Below are positions 32,550 through 45,500 of a DNA stretch of 64,000 nt, one piece after another. Below the pieces are notes generated by a model. That model did no database searches, had not been told where the DNA came from, and saw nothing but the letters and a program-made list of their open reading frames with translations. The DNA is taken from positions 312,097 through 376,096 of the forward strand of contig NTMA01000059.1 of NCBI GenBank assembly GCA_002917075.1, given 5' to 3'. Made by a program: the position numbers and the translations under genes. Within the stretch, counting starts at the first letter, position 1. Each line of letters begins with the position of its first letter. This stretch comes from Hawksworthiomyces lignivorus. Lineage: Eukaryota; Ascomycota; Sordariomycetes; Ophiostomatales; Ophiostomataceae.

Positions 32550-34316
32550 ATGGCCACCGACGATACAACGGTCGAAATCTCCTACCAATCAGCCGAGCTG
32601 CAGCCACCGCTGTTTGTAGCCGGCTCGTTCTCAAGCCCTCCATGGACCCCACAGGAAATGAAATATAGGGAGGCGGCAAACGGCGGGCATGTATTCACAA
32701 AAGTGCTTCATGTCAAGCCAGGCAGCACAATACAGTACAAGTTCCGCGTGGGTTCTGGCGACTGGTGGGTTCTCGACGAGAGCTCGCCTACCATGACCGA
32801 CGACATGGGCAATCAGAACAACGTGCTGAGAGTTGCTGACCATAAGAGGTAAGGCGGAGACGCGCCATTTTATCATGATAGTCAGCGATTGTGCGGTCAT
32901 TAACAAACAGTCTTATCAGCGCCATTGCCGAAAAGCCGCCCACTCCCCCGCCAGACTCGCCTCCTCTACGCGCAACTGACATCCAGCCAGGACAGTCGGA
33001 AGTGCCCGAATTTGCTCTTTCAAAAGGCCCCGTAGAAACTCTGAAGCGGGAACTTGCTCCGCCACCGCCGCGCTCAGATGCCAGCACGCCGAGCTTTGTG
33101 CGGACAACAATCGAGGTGGCCGACTCTGCCGCCCAGATTGATAAAGAAGCCCCAGAACCCGTCATTCCCGATGACGAGGCCGGCAAGCTAGGCCTCAGGA
33201 GACTGTCATCGACCCCAATCTCCGAAGTAGCCGACACAGCCGCAGAGGTTGCAGATACGGCAGAGCTGATTGATTACCCCACTGCAGTAAGAGCAACACA
33301 GGTGTAGTTCTGCTAGGATAGGAGGTGTGGAAAGATTGGTTGCTAATTTTAGCACCTTGTCACAGGCGGACATCGGCCCCGAATTCTCCTATGAGCACCC
33401 TGGAGAAGATGATAACGACGATGACACAGCTCCCACATTTGCATACGAGTTTGCAGGTGGGCAGGACAAGCCGCCCAGCGAGAGCGAGTTCACGCCAGAG
33501 CCATATCCAACCCACGTGCGGGACGACAAGTACTTCGATCCCAATGACCCGACCTTGGAGCGATTCCCGTCAAACCGTGTTGATATCCTCGAGCGCGTCC
33601 GGACGATCGAGACCGGCTTGAACGAAGACCGAACGTCCTTTGACGGGTATCCAGCCTCACCAATAATCAGCTCAGGGAGGAAGAGCTCCGTCGATCTCGC
33701 CGGCGACATGCTCAGCATATCACCGACTGCCACGACGGCGAGGCATCCGCCGAACAGGCGGCAAGAGCCCCAAAAGAGCTCAAACGCCAAGGATAGGGAC
33801 AGCGTGCATTCCGCCGCGTCTCTGCAGTGCATCATGGAAGAGGCCGCGGCAGATGATCAACAAGGTGCGTTGCTCTCTACTGCAGCTACAGAACAAGGCT
33901 TGTCGCCGGCGGTATCGCCGAAGACGGCCCCTGAAGCAGCTATACAGCAGCTAGAACCTGCCGCAGCGGGAACTCTGGAGAGCCCTGCTATTGTCGTGCA
34001 TGATGCTGAAGAATCTGCCTCTTCAAAGCCGACGCCGATGGCGGAGCAAAGCCTTCCACGCGAGGACGAAGGAAGTCGCGTGTCCAGTCGCGTGCCTGAT
34101 CTCCCAGAGAACGCACAGCCCAGCGACCACTCCCCGCACACTCTTCCAACGTCACATAGCAGCGAGGAGCAGCAGCATGGCACGCCAGCGTCAAGACACC
34201 CGACTGGAACAGAGGTGGCTAAGGACTCCAACTGGATCGCAAGGTTCTTTAGGCTGGTCTTCGTCGACTGGGTCGGTAGGATCTTGGGCAAATTGTTTCC
34301 CTGGCGACGGTCGTGA
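32550..34316 (+). CDS. CBM48 (AMPK-type glycogen-binding) domain protein
   Basis: Three exons, 32550-32848, 32911-33286 and 33366-34316, giving 541 residues. Residues about 5-97 form a carbohydrate-binding module of the AMPK-beta type: LFVAGSFSSPPWTPQEM, then HVKPGSTIQYKFRVGSGDWW and the closing DDMGNQNNVLRV. The rest is long, Pro/Ser/Glu-rich and probably disordered. The last 30 residues (IARFFRLVFVDWVGRILGKLF, split here by the family's usual helix break) form a hydrophobic/basic helix that may attach to a membrane or lipid surface. It lacks the Snf1/Snf4-binding ASC region of true AMPK beta subunits, so it is probably a glycogen- or starch-binding scaffold. Role unproven. Start is the first ATG with a good context (gccatggcc). 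Confidence 0.8.
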
Positions 34317-34855
34317 AATCCCAAGGCTCTTCTTACCTTTACATTTCATTTTTGAAAAGTGTATTTTTTTTTTTTTTTTTGAGTTTGCCGCATGCATCTG
34401 GATGTTTGATTTTGGGCAGCGAAACAAAAGGCATGTCCTTGCTGAGACCATACATATTGAAGACTGGACATGTCAGCGGCGAGAAAAGCGAATTGGCTGC
34501 CCTCTGCATTGATAGTACGGAGTATTAATACGGCGTAAGACTGCATCACTTTTTTATATGGAGCGCAAGCGAAATTGTGGGGCATCCCGTGGTGGTACCG
34601 CTCCAGCGATTTTTTTTTATTTTATTTTTATTTTATTCCATTTTTTTGGTCGCCATGGCAAAACTTAATTTACTTATAGCTTCATCCGTCAAATAGCCTT
34701 GCTTTTCAGACTACCCTTCGACCCAACAAGAAAAGCTTCTGCTTTTGCGCTGCAGCTCACAGCTCTTGCAATCGTTCTTTCGATGTATTTTCTATAGGCG
34801 GTTTTATTTACCTTCTCGTTTGTCAGATTTTTGTCACAGTAGAATTTTGCTCGCC
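34317..34855. other. Intergenic region
   Basis: 3' end of the CBM48 gene and promoter/leader of IWR1, with T-runs and one TACGGAGTA at 34516. No gene seen. Confidence 0.55.
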
Positions 34856-36645
34856 ATGTCTCTCCCTCCGCAGGTCATCCGGGTCAAGCGCAAGCGCACA
34901 GAAGAGGGCCCAGTACCTTCGTTCTTGAGTACGTCTTTCTCTATTCTGCTACTTCTTTATTTCCGTTTCGGGAAGATCCTAATATACATCACCAGGGATC
35001 GAGCACAACACAAAGCGCCACCGCGGCGACGCCTTTCTTTACCGACGACATGACCCTGAAGAAGCAGCTGCCCGCGCAGCACAGCGCGCCACCGAAGACG
35101 ATGCTCGCACCACCCGCCCGCCCATGATCCAGGTGTCAAATCCTGGCGAGGAAAAGAAGCGCAGGAGTCTGGGGGGCGGTGCCGCCAAGACTGAGCCAGA
35201 AAGCGGATCACCAGCACCGGCAACACCGGCAGCAGAAGTAAAACCAGCAGAAGTGGCTACAACACCGCACAAGCCCGGACATACCACTGCGCCATCGGCT
35301 GAACCTCGCCGGTTCCATTTGTCGCGCGACTCCCTGCTAGTTGCACACGGTAGCATCTCGGCATCTGTGCTAGGTGTGAGCGGCGCGGCAGGTGTCCGAA
35401 AGCGAGTGCGGTTCGGAGCCAACGGACAGGTGGTGCTACCCTCCCAGACAGCCGTATTTGTAGAGCGGAGCAAGCGGCGGCGGCGGCTCGACGTACGCAA
35501 GCCCATCCGGGACGATAAGGCTGCAGCGGCCCACGCGGGAGGCAGCTTGGGCTTGACGCCAAAGAGTACAACAGCGTCCCCGGCCGTAGCCCCGCTGCCA
35601 AAGCGACCCGGTTGGAAAGGGCCGGGTATAAAGCGCTCTATCAGCGGCCTGTCGACGGCCAGCACGACGACATTGGCGTCAGCGACGTCTGGTGATGAGA
35701 AGGCCCCAACTGCCGCGGCGTCTGGTGCTGATCCGAAGGCACAGGCACCCGGTACGGCGCCGGCACTGCCGTCTTCGGTCGCAAATCGCCAGTGGGACAC
35801 GGACATGGACCAGCTGGCGCGTGAGATGAACGAGTACACACTGGAGATCATCGGCCGCAACCTGGCCCAGATGCAGGATGACTCACGGGCTACTTCGGTG
35901 CGCCTGGAGGAGATGTCTCGACGGGAGGCGGAGCGCAAGCGCGCTTTGGCTGCCAAATTCAAGCCCAGCAAGCCCCGGTCGAGCAATGCCGGCGCAATTC
36001 GGGAGCCGGCGGCGGCGTCGGCAGCTGCAGGAGCTCATGGCATCAATCAGGATGCCGAAATGGCCGATGCTGCACATAATAAGGGAGATGTCGGCGGCGA
36101 AGGCGGCGGCGAAGACTACGACGACGCGGCCAGCGAGACCGACGAAGAAGACTACGTCACAGAGACGTACGTCCGCATCCCGGGCCACGAGGTGCTAATA
36201 GCCCAAGCTACCGCCGCCGCACCGGGCAGTGTGGGTCTGCTCGTCTTCGACAACGAGCCCGACATGGAGTTCTTCTACGGCGAGGAGGAAGAGAGCGACG
36301 AGGAGTTCGAGGATGACGAAGATGAGAACGGTAAGCTTGGTCTACCCCCTTTCCTAGTCCTAATTCACATGTTTTTTCATGTTCTCGCCCCCTCCCCCTC
36401 ATGCTGGAACACAAGAATGAATGATTTTGGCTAACTCGCGCTCAGCGGAAAATTACTACACGCACGACTACCCAGAGGATGAGGTGTCGTCCGACGACGA
36501 GTTTGACCGCGACGCCTATCACTACCGCACTGGCAACGCATCAGACCTGGAAGAGTTTGTGGACAGCGCCGGGGAGGACAGCGACCAGGACGACGCTGGC
36601 AGCCGGCTGCCCCCTATCCGTCTTACCCGACCTGGAGACCTTTAG
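34856..36645 (+). CDS. IWR1: IWR1-type RNA polymerase II nuclear import factor
   Basis: Three exons, 34856-34928, 34996-36330 and 36446-36645, giving 535 residues. The N-terminus PPQVIRVKRKRTEEGP is the basic nuclear-localisation type start of Iwr1. The Iwr1 domain lies at about 405-510: DYVTETYVRIPG, then LLVFDNEPDMEFFYG, an acidic run and ENYYTHDYPEDEVSSDDEFD. In yeast Iwr1 binds between the two large Pol II subunits and carries the enzyme into the nucleus by importin alpha. The middle part (about 60-390) is Ala/Pro/Thr-rich with little conservation; PGIKRSISG near 250 looks like a phosphorylatable basic patch. Splice phases check: F-L-R-I-E and E-N-A-E-N are restored across the two introns. 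Confidence 0.9.
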
Positions 36646-37392
36646 ATTTGGATTTTTTTTGCACTATTTTTTTTAATGAGACAGCATATAGACCCTCGGC
36701 ACTGAGAACGCCATTTCGCCACTGATGGACCGGCAGTTGGCAGCATAGAAAAATAAATAGTCACTTTTTGAAAATTGTGTGATAGATCATAATATCCGAC
36801 CGCGTTTAAGCAATGCCTGATATATCGAATGTTGGAGGCCCCCCTTACAGATGCATGTCATCCCATCGATTTGCATGTTTTCGGTGAGCCGATGTTGACT
36901 TAAACAAGCATGAAAAAGCAACCCTGAAAAGGTGCAAGCAGTGCAAATCATTTCCAAAAAATAATAAATAATTTTTTCTAAGGCGTCTTCATATGACAGG
37001 TTTCTTTTCCATAGACACATAATCTTACATACATCAAGCCCGTCGTTCTTCTCATGCTTTAGCTCTCTTGTAGCCGAGCTAATTCGTAAACTAATCAGTC
37101 AAATACCACCCATCCACACATTTTGCGCCGTCTGGTTTCCACAGCATTGAAGTCAAATAAAAGATTTTTTTTAGAAGGCCGGCTGGGACAAGCTTGCCTT
37201 TCAGCTCACGTTGAGGTGAGACACTGCGAGGCAAGCTTAGACGGAAAGAAATAGAAGAAAATGACAGCGAGAAAATGACAACCCAGACAAAAGAAAAAGG
37301 AAAAGCGTAAAAGGGGAATAAAACTGAAAAAGGAAATAAAGGAAAAAGAGGCTAGAGGCAATAATAGTACAGTAGGCATACAAAGAGACGGC
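36646..37392. other. Convergent intergenic region
   Basis: 3' ends of IWR1 (plus) and the unidentified regulator (minus). AT-rich; no gene seen. Confidence 0.55.
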
Positions 37393-39590
37393 CTAGGCCT
37401 CCTTGCTGCGGATGAGGATACCCGTCTCGGGGTCATCGCTGCCCGGCTGCCACGCTGGGAGACCGCGCTGGGCTCTCTGCATGTTGCGGTCATAAGCTGC
37501 GAGAAAGACATGTTAGCGCTCACTGGGAGAATAGATGCGAGAGGACAGGAGCGAATTACGTACCACGCTGGCGAGCAAGATTCTTGTCTTCCTCGGAGAC
37601 GAACCAGTAGTCGTAGTAGGCCACGCGCTCCGGGAAGTAGAGCACCAAGTGCACGCGGGTGTCGTCCGGGTTGACGCCGGCGCCGGCGCCGGATGCCTTG
37701 TTGCCGCTGTAGGCGGCCCCACCGGCAGCGCTGCCGACGCTGTTCAGCCGCCGCATCTTCTTGCGGCTCTTGTCGTCGCGCACCATGACCTCGGTGAACA
37801 TTTGCTTGCCCGTCTGGGGGTCAAAGACCAGCCGGCCAGCCTCGTCCAGCAGCGGCAGCGCAAGGCGCTGGCGGTAGTACGACGCCTGCAGGCCGGGCGT
37901 CGTGCGCTCCGGCCGCGGCCGGTACCGGTCCATGGCGTTCTTGCCGTCGTTGCTGCTGTTATTATTGTTGTTGTTGCTTCCGCTGCCGGCAAGGTGGGCG
38001 TAGTCCATCTCAGCGTACTGCCGCAGGCGCGGCAGCGCCGCGTTGAACGAGGCGGTCACGTCGTCCCACGCGCGGTTCTTGGTGGTGCGCTGGTACATGA
38101 TAAAGTCGAGCTCGGCCGTCTCGTACTTGACGTTGCAGTGGGGCTTGGGCAGCGACGCCTTCTTGGACGAGGGCGGCGACAGCGTCGACGACAGCGACGA
38201 CTGCCGGTCCTTGCGGTCGGCCATGCACGCCGCCGCCGCCGCCGGGGTGACCACCATCTTGGGGCTGCTGCGAGCGCGGATAAAGGTGGCGGAGAGAGCG
38301 AGAGGCGAGACCGGCGTGAGAGGTTCTCTGGCCACCACCGGCGGCGGCAGCGTCACGACAGTCGTGGAGATGCCGTCCATATTGTGACCGCCGGTGGGCC
38401 CCACAGGCTGCTGCTGCTGCTGCGGGTACTGGCTGAAGTACGACTGGCCGCGAGTCTGGGATTGGTGCTGCGGCAGGTGCTGGTTCTGCTGGTACTGGTA
38501 ATGTTGCTTCTGCTGCTGCTGCTGCGTGGGACCCATGGGGGCAAGGGGTGGAGTGGGCAGTGCACCTGCGTTGAAGCAGTACTCGCCCGGCCGTCCGGTG
38601 TCTGTTGGAGACTGTGGCGGAGAGGGCATACCGTTGGAGCCGGCCACTCCACTGTGCTTACGAGAGATAGAAAAATAATTGTTCTCGTACGTCGCAAATG
38701 GGCTCAGATGGTGGTGGCTGTGGATTCCATCGCCGTTGGCAATGCTCTTTTTCCAAGCGTCATATGGAGGGGGCGGGGGACCTGGAGCGTATGGCACATG
38801 TGAATATTTCGCTGCAGAAAAGCACATTAAAACTACCTTTGGATAGAAACAAACCTTGGACAGGAGAGCCGGCTGAAAATGAAGATCGGACACTGCTTGC
38901 CGAAGAAGAGAGAGCTGGCGTCGCCGGGCTGGGAGAGGATTCTGAATCCAGATCCATATCATCGAAATCGTCACCGTTGCCAGCGGGCGGCAGGCCGTTC
39001 TCAGATCGCCAGCTCTGAAGCATAATGTTTGTCTGCTGCATGCTTGGCAGAGCAACTTCTGACGGCTTGACATCATCCTCTGATATCGAAAGGTCAGTTT
39101 AGAAGAACCACTTGTTGATGAAATTACGGTGAATTTTTTGCAACTTACGACCTGCCAGGCTGGACCTCGGAGACACACCAGCGGACTTGCTCTCGTCACT
39201 GGAGAAAGCATTCCCAGATCCAGACTGCTTCTTTTCGAGAAGACCGCTCATATACAGAGTTGCCAGAATGTCGGCTGCCGTTCTATCGTTCTCGTCATAG
39301 TTCCGAACAAGCATGTTCTGCAGAGCTGCCTGGTTCTGTGAGGCAGGACGCTTTTCATCATTCTGGTTGACTCGTTGCTCAGTTGTAGCCTCTGGTGAGG
39401 AGCTGCTGCGCTGTTCCAGGTTGTGCTTATCAGCACTCTTGCGCTCTTCGTACTTGGCGCTCTTCATGGCCATGAGGCGAGCAGCCAGCTTGCTGTTCTT
39501 CCGCTTCATTGAGAGGAGAACATGCGGCTTGAGACGGCGTCGAACACCGCGGTGCTGCAGACTGGCAGCTGAAGTAGTCTTCAAGGCCAT
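37393..39590 (-). CDS. Unidentified protein, probable nuclear regulator with SANT-like segment
   Basis: I do not recognise this protein. Four exons, 39149-39590, 38855-39079, 37564-38811 and 37393-37496, sum to 672 residues in frame. It opens with a very basic stretch (RGVRRRLKPHVLLSMKRKNSK), followed by Ser/Asp-rich, Pro-rich, His-rich and Gln/Asn-rich regions. A segment at about 447-485 (ELDFIMYQRTTKNRAWDDV, then FNAALP) looks like the acidic-start helix-turn-helix of SANT/Myb-like fungal regulators, and a downstream block (TTPGLQASYYRQR, LVLYFPERVAYYDYWFVSEED) looks folded. Last exon ends ETGILIRSKEA. Composition suggests a nuclear or RNA-linked regulator; that is inference. Intron 2 (38812-38854) is only 43 bases. 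A Met at 39662 in frame would add 24 residues. Confidence 0.7.
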
Positions 39591-42500
39591 TGAGGAATGT
39601 GAACCCTCGTTGCCAAGGGAGAAATTTATATGATGATGGATAGCAGGAGAAGACAACAACAACGACTGGCACGAAGAAAGTTAACGTCTATAACGTGGTA
39701 AGTGGAGCAGGTCAAAAGCAACAGTCAAAAGGGATGAGATCAGTAGAGACAGGACCAGGGAGGAGACAAAAAAAAAAGAAACTGGAAATGAAAGACGACA
39801 ATCAACAATCAGAGAGCGGGCGGGACTGCTATATAAAATAGACGATGTGGGTTTCGAGGGAGCAATAGTGCACTTATAGATAGAATAGAAAGAAACATTT
39901 GATATAAAAATAAAGAGACGATGAGAGAATGAGAGAGAGAGAGGCGGATCCACAAAACAGGGCAGGGGAGGAAGATCAGATGGGTGGATCGACGAGCGAG
40001 GGGATTTTGAGGAGGGAAGGGGGGGTACCTTTGCCATCAAGAAAGTCAAGTGAAGGCACGGACTAGCGGAGTACCTGGGGGAAGAGATAATAGGAGGCTT
40101 GCTTCTTCTCAGTAGACATGTTTAGCAGCACTTTCTTATGATCCAAAAAAGAAAAACGTAGCGAATCAGGACAGGGAGCAGTAAGAGGGTGAAGGCCGAG
40201 AAAGTACAAGAAGAAAAACAAAAGAAAAAGAAAAAATTGTGCATATTCAGTCTTCTGCAGAAAAGAGGAGTCTTCACTCGCAGGAAAAGAAGCAGAGGAT
40301 CAAGCAAGAGAATCAAGATTCTCACACAGAAGTCATGAAAGTCTCACTCCCTTCTCTACCAGCTCTGTTCAGCAGCATTCTCCTCTGATCTCCACTGATT
40401 GCCCCCGAGATCTTCTTACAGCCCATGCGGTCGCCAGTGCCGGGAGTATTTACGTGAGCTTGATGGTGCATCTCGCAGCTTCTATTTCGGTAAATTTAAA
40501 AAGAGCAGAAAAGTAGAAAATCCGTGCTGAGCATCAGATCAACGAGCCAGAATCAGGTACAAACACTCGACTTCTGCAGATGTGATATCGTGGGATGCCC
40601 TGCTGCGTATCTTCCGCCCTGCCTCGAATGCGACCTCTCGTCGCAATTGCCTCTTCACGGCCCCTAGCTTGCCTATTCGAGTGTACCTATCTCCGTCTAC
40701 AACGCAGGACAGGAGTCCTCCAATTGCCAGAATAGGCTCTCGAGAGGCTGAATTTAGTGTACGGAGAAGCAGCAGTGGCATTACAAGGGGTGAAGTGAGG
40801 TTGAAGTTGGGTAAAAATAGCCGCACATTGGACGTAGTTTCCCTTAGGCTATACGTTACGTAGCACTCTGAGAATAAACTTGCATCCGAAGTTTACTCAA
40901 AGTAACACAATACACTAATCTTGAATATTTGGTGCCAGAGAGAGAGTATGGGGCAGCTGATGAGCAGGGGACAGTGACGAGGGACAAGGAAAGCTACGCA
41001 GAGAATGAAAAAAGTGGGAACTCTCCCTTGGTGTGTCGACCTGGACAGGGGAGGGGCTGGGCATTTGAGCTACTGATGCTCTGCTTGTCGATCGCTGCAC
41101 GGGCGGATCCTCCAAGCGAGTTTGTGAGTAGCTAACAGGGTGGGTGGGCAATAGAAAAGGCAGATGCGTGTTTGAGAAAGGAAGATGAGCATGCAAAAGA
41201 AGAGAGAAGTGACAGAATCACAGCTGTCTACAGAGCAGATTGATGAGAGGCCTCTTGAAAAAATAAGCGATAAAAAAAAAGATAAAATTGTAAAGCGCTA
41301 CTTGGACGAGCAAAGTGGAATTAGAGACGATGTAATCTATAATACAGCAAATATATGCCATGACTACAGCAGGCAAAAAAAAAAAAAAAAAAAAGAAAAG
41401 AAAAGAGGACAATACCTAATATGTACGGAGTAGGTACAAAACGTGAGTAGGTGGGAAGACAAAAAGAGTACTGTGCTTAGAGCAGGGAGAATCTGTACCG
41501 AGGAACAGTAACATGCAAAAGGCCCAAAATGACATGGAAATGACGGATATGGAACTCAAAACTCCCATCGGGTCGAGCTGTCTTCATCGTACGGGGGAGA
41601 GGAAGACGAGAGCAAAGTACAAAACAAGGGCATTCAGCTCCAGGATCTTGGCCAGGGCGATTGGTGGTGTAAGGCTTAATCATCTCACAAAACCCAATTG
41701 AACTAAGCCTGATAAACATGACAGAGTACACACCTGTTTAAGCTCGAATCATTGTGCCCTGGACTACATGACGGGGAAGGCTGCTAGTCTCAGGCGCTAC
41801 TCCGAAATGGTTGGAGTAGGCCCGCAAGGGGGAGGGGATGGAGGCAAGACGAACAAAATAGGCCAATGTGAGGGCCAAACCAGAGGCCTACGAGTACACT
41901 ACAATTGCTAATTACCTCCTTTGGGAGTAGCTGCCAACGAAATGTGATACAGTATCCTTCTTGCTGGGTTTTGGGCCACGTCCGATAGGAAGACGAAAGG
42001 GTCCGGATCACGCATTAGTTGACGAGAACAAGGAAATGTTGCGGACAATCATCATGTCTGGCGGGCGTCCCCTTGCTTCGCTCTCGATCCGTCCACCTCC
42101 TTCCTTTCCCAGTCTTCAGAGTGATGGCTAGCGATATGTTGTGTGCAGTCTCTTGATGTGCGCAAAGATCAAGCAAAAGTCAAAATATACGTGCCACGCA
42201 CGCTTCAGGAAAGCAGGACGAGGAGCACGTACATGGTGGGGGAGAGAGAACAAAAAAGGAAAGAAAAACAATGAAGCTATTCCTCCTTAAGCGTGATATT
42301 CCAAATTCGAAGGCGTTCTTGGTGTGTGGAGACAACAAAGACACACAGGAAGAAGTTCGCCGACCTGGAGAAGAGGGAGGTGCCCGGAAGGAAGCGAGGC
42401 TTGATCTGTCTTCTTCTGAGAACTAAACCAAGGTCTTGAGGTTATACCACAGCCTCTCGATGATACCTGCCTTTGTCGTGATGTTTCTTCTTCGACAATA

Positions 42501-45500
42501 AGGCTTACGTCAAAATCTTTCTGTAGAAACATGTGACATTTGGGCAGCAAAGGACTTTGTTGTCGTAATTTTGATTTGTCTCTGTCTACTCTGTTCAACT
42601 CTAGCCTTTGCCCCCACCGTGTCTCCTCAGAGTCTTGTACGTCGTATACGATGAATCTTGTCCTGCATACGGCATGCAACAAGTGCAGCACAATTACTGT
42701 GGTCCGCGCGACTGGACGACTTCGCCTAAACTCTTCTCTGGCATTTAGTTTAGAAGATCTCCTCTACGGCCAAAAAAAAAAAAAAGAATACCCAGTCACG
42801 TCAGAGGAATATCTCGGTTACGGGCGATCAAACCGGGGTCAACCCACCGCTCTCACTTTTTCCTAAATGAAGCAACTGTCACCCCCGGAATCAAAACTGT
42901 TCCGCGCATCTTGGATTGCTCTCTCAGAGATAAGATATCTGATCTAACTCAGCCCGCAAATCGATATCCATACTTTTGCGTAGCGCACCATCAAAAAACA
43001 TATGCCGACCGCTTGCTGCGGCACTTCCCCCTAAAACGCGACTCAGCTGGGTGCATCGCTCGGTGCCAGTGTTTTATTTATTCTTACATTATACACCACG
43101 TTTATATTTACAAGCGAAGCGGCCGACATCGTGTCCTGCCCGACGGAGGCCGCTTGATTCGAAAGATGACATGTCGATTGTCGGCAGTCTAGCACAAAGC
43201 GTTGCAAGCTGACAAAAAAAAAAAAAAAAAAAAACAGATGCCCAGCTGCACATCCCATCTCCACGGATCGATGGCGGGAGTCAAATGAAGCTGGTATTGT
43301 CATCCCCTTTGTCTACATTGTCCACGGCCTTCCCGTTTCATCTTTGCCTTCCCTTTTCATCATTGCCTCCCTTTTCCACCTCTGGCTCCCCTCCTGTCCC
43401 TGCATCAGTGCCTCTCCCTGTCTTGCCGTTTACCAATTGCGGGTCCTCGTCTGTACCCGCCCTATAGCGCCCGGCCTTGTGCTATCGACAGCCTAGCAAA
43501 AAGCTGTGGAGCCGCCACCGCCTCCACCAAGACATAGCGTTACGTACTCTGGCCAATCTGCGTAAGCAATGCAAGTTGTGCCTCTTTGCCAAGGCAAACC
43601 CACCGAGGTGGCATAGTGTGCTGAGCAAGCCTCTCCGGAGGATTGCTTCCAAAGAAAGGAGGGGGTTGTGGGCTGGAATGCAGAAGACGCAAAAGCCCAT
43701 CTTTACAGACTGTCCACAGGAGAACCTGCACTTGTCTATTTGCTGCTAACTAGAGCGGAAAACGGCATTTGTCTTGCCATGGAACTAGCGGACGACGAGC
43801 GGCGCAATTATTTAATGAAAAATGCTACGATGCATCGTATCTTACATACGCATACGGAAGCGATCTGCCTCGCGTAGCTTTGGCGTACTATTCCCCTGCT
43901 ACGGAGTACAATGCAGAAACTCGAATGACAACCTTATGACGTTCATTCTTTATTTATTTCTCTATCCCTCTCAACATGTGTCACCACATCTGTCCCAGCG
44001 CCTCATGTACCTTGCGTCTTCTCCCTTGCTATTGCGTACTCCATTTCGTATCGAGCCTTCACTTACAGTAAGTCCTGTTTAGGATAAGTAGAAATTCAGC
44101 TGACTGTCTTTTAGCAAAAAAAGTTGGTATTTCGCGCGGGACCGGACCGTAGTTGAAAAGCGGGCAAAATAGCGGACAGTTACGAATGTGCTTCTCCACA
44201 CTTTGCCAAAACTTTAGCACGACGAATAGCTCGTCTTTTGATCGGCCAAATCCCGGTGAAGCAGGTACCTCAGCAGTAGAGGCCCCTATCTGAGCTGTGC
44301 ACCCGAGGTAGAGACGGGGAAGCAGGAAAGCGGCGCCACAAAAAAAAAAGGGCACAGACTGTGAAGTCTTGTCTAATGCGGCTTAGGTGACGACACACCG
44401 GTTGAAAATAAAAACAAATAAAATATAAAGTTGTGCACCGTTGCATCTATTGTCACAGTCTGGCATGATTTGGTCAAGATGTTCACTGCTTTACATATGT
44501 TGAATTTCTGCGTTGCATGATGTGAATATGTCGCAAGACCAAATTACAAGACGAATTTAGCAATTATGTTGATGAAGATATGCCCAGCAAATTTACCGTC
44601 GCAAGTGATGACTTTTTGTTAGTGGCGAAATGGTTGTGCGGTGCAATCTTAAATCTTCCGGGCTTGGGTACAGAGTAGCATTCGGGATGGGCGACCGGGT
44701 TTTTGACTCGGCGAGCTGAACTTGTGACGAAGATTGATGCTGGTGGCGCAAAAAAAGCAACCTTTCTACAGCATGAAACTGATTCCAGCAGAACATGACA
44801 GTACATACATGTACGGGAAAAGCGGTCATGGGCGAAACGCTCTCCCCGGCTCTGATATTTGCACGCCAGGTCAACGTTGTTTCTGCCCTTGCAAGGTAGT
44901 TGCTTATCTGCAAGTGTTTTTCTTCATGCGCTGAAGACACGCGTTGAGCGGGGAGGTGCTGCGGTAGGGATAAAGAAAGTACGCCAGCGGTGAGAGTGCT
45001 AACATCTGCGCGCTGTCGAAAAAGTAACGAGCAGTCCAGAGTACTAAAGAAGCGTGTGTATACGACTACTTACTACGACTACAACTACGACACACCTCCT
45101 AGTGGTGTGGTGCTTGGTGGATGCACATCAAGGATCATATCCAGTAAACGACGGCCGCGGCTACGGGTCGGTATCCGCTGGACCCAGACTGTCGGAAAAT
45201 TATGACGAATGAAATGACTGCTTGGCTTATTAGTGAAATAAATAGGTATTTCTACTTCACATAGCTAGTCCATGCGCTAATTTATCGTGTCGATATACCA
45301 ATGAGAACATGTGACTTTTGCTAACATTGTGATCCACTTCCTGTCGCATTGGAGATCTTCAGCTGGTTGGGGCACCATGCCCAGTGGTGGTGGAAAAAAA
45401 AGGCATCTTTTGGCGTCGACGTTGCATTTCTTGTTATCAACCAGGTGAAGTGCTATTGTACTACTGTAATTACACCGTACGGCGGCCGTGATTGTCAACA

